From contig DAINRO010000066.1 of NCBI GenBank assembly GCA_036741795.1, positions 1 to 13,267 on the forward strand: a stretch of DNA of 13,267 bases. The letters are read 5' to 3'. Source of the DNA: DATKKM01 sp036741795. Its GTDB lineage: Bacteria; Chloroflexota; Dehalococcoidia; SM23-28-2; RBG-16-64-32. The notes beneath the pieces were generated by a model, which was not told where the DNA came from, searched no databases, and saw nothing but the letters and a program-made list of their open reading frames with translations. Made by a program: the position numbers and the translations under genes. Of this stretch, positions 13,265 to 13,267 are shown piece after piece. Positions within the stretch are counted from its first letter, which is position 1. Each line of letters begins with the position of its first letter.

Positions 13265-13267
13265 TCG

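Noticed and set aside
1..13267. tRNA, rRNA, CRISPR, transposase or phage genes
   Set aside because: I saw no repeat-spacer pattern, no transposase or integrase motifs and no tRNA-like cloverleaf. Every stretch longer than about 80 bases is covered by a convincing protein gene.

Overview
The window is GC-rich, densely coded bacterial DNA with 11 protein genes. No RNA gene, CRISPR array, IS element or phage gene was seen. It comes from a draft assembly, because a run of exactly 100 N sits inside one gene. The gene mix (several alpha/beta-hydrolase–class III cyclase fusions, a divergent YchF, a CrtC/AttH-like protein, a PfkB kinase, a PNPOx-like flavoprotein) suggests a free-living environmental bacterium. 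An uncultured Chloroflexota (Dehalococcoidia/SAR202-like) or actinobacterial lineage is my guess only; no marker gene settles it.

Left half, plus strand (1-6381): the 3' end of a lipocalin-like DUF7064-type gene; hydrolase–cyclase A (643-1998); a PfkB sugar kinase 21 bases behind it; hydrolase–cyclase B (2997-4515, interrupted by the N run); an unrecognised beta-propeller-like protein that starts inside the stop codon of cyclase B; and a PNPOx-like flavoprotein with its own promoter and ribosome binding site.

Right half, minus strand (6378-13264; transcription runs from high to low coordinates): a small three-helix membrane protein cut by the window edge; hydrolase–cyclase C (11595-12920); a divergent YchF ATPase; an aquaporin; and a 1054-residue membrane-anchored GAF-PAS-PAS-PAS-GGDEF-EAL protein. 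The two halves meet tail to tail with their stop codons sharing one CTAG.

Two results stand out. First, the N run is almost certainly a false gap. The 54 bases before it are repeated exactly after it, and merging them restores an uninterrupted 454-residue hydrolase–cyclase matching its two neighbours. Second, the window carries three hydrolase–cyclase paralogues, of which only B keeps a Ser-Asp-His triad. A and C have lost the nucleophile and other triad residues but keep metal- and purine-binding cyclase residues, so their hydrolase domain may now be a ligand sensor. All three lack the usual transition-state Asn of class III cyclases. With the GGDEF-EAL protein next door, the region looks like a nucleotide second-messenger cluster, with short palindromes at several of the signalling-gene starts.
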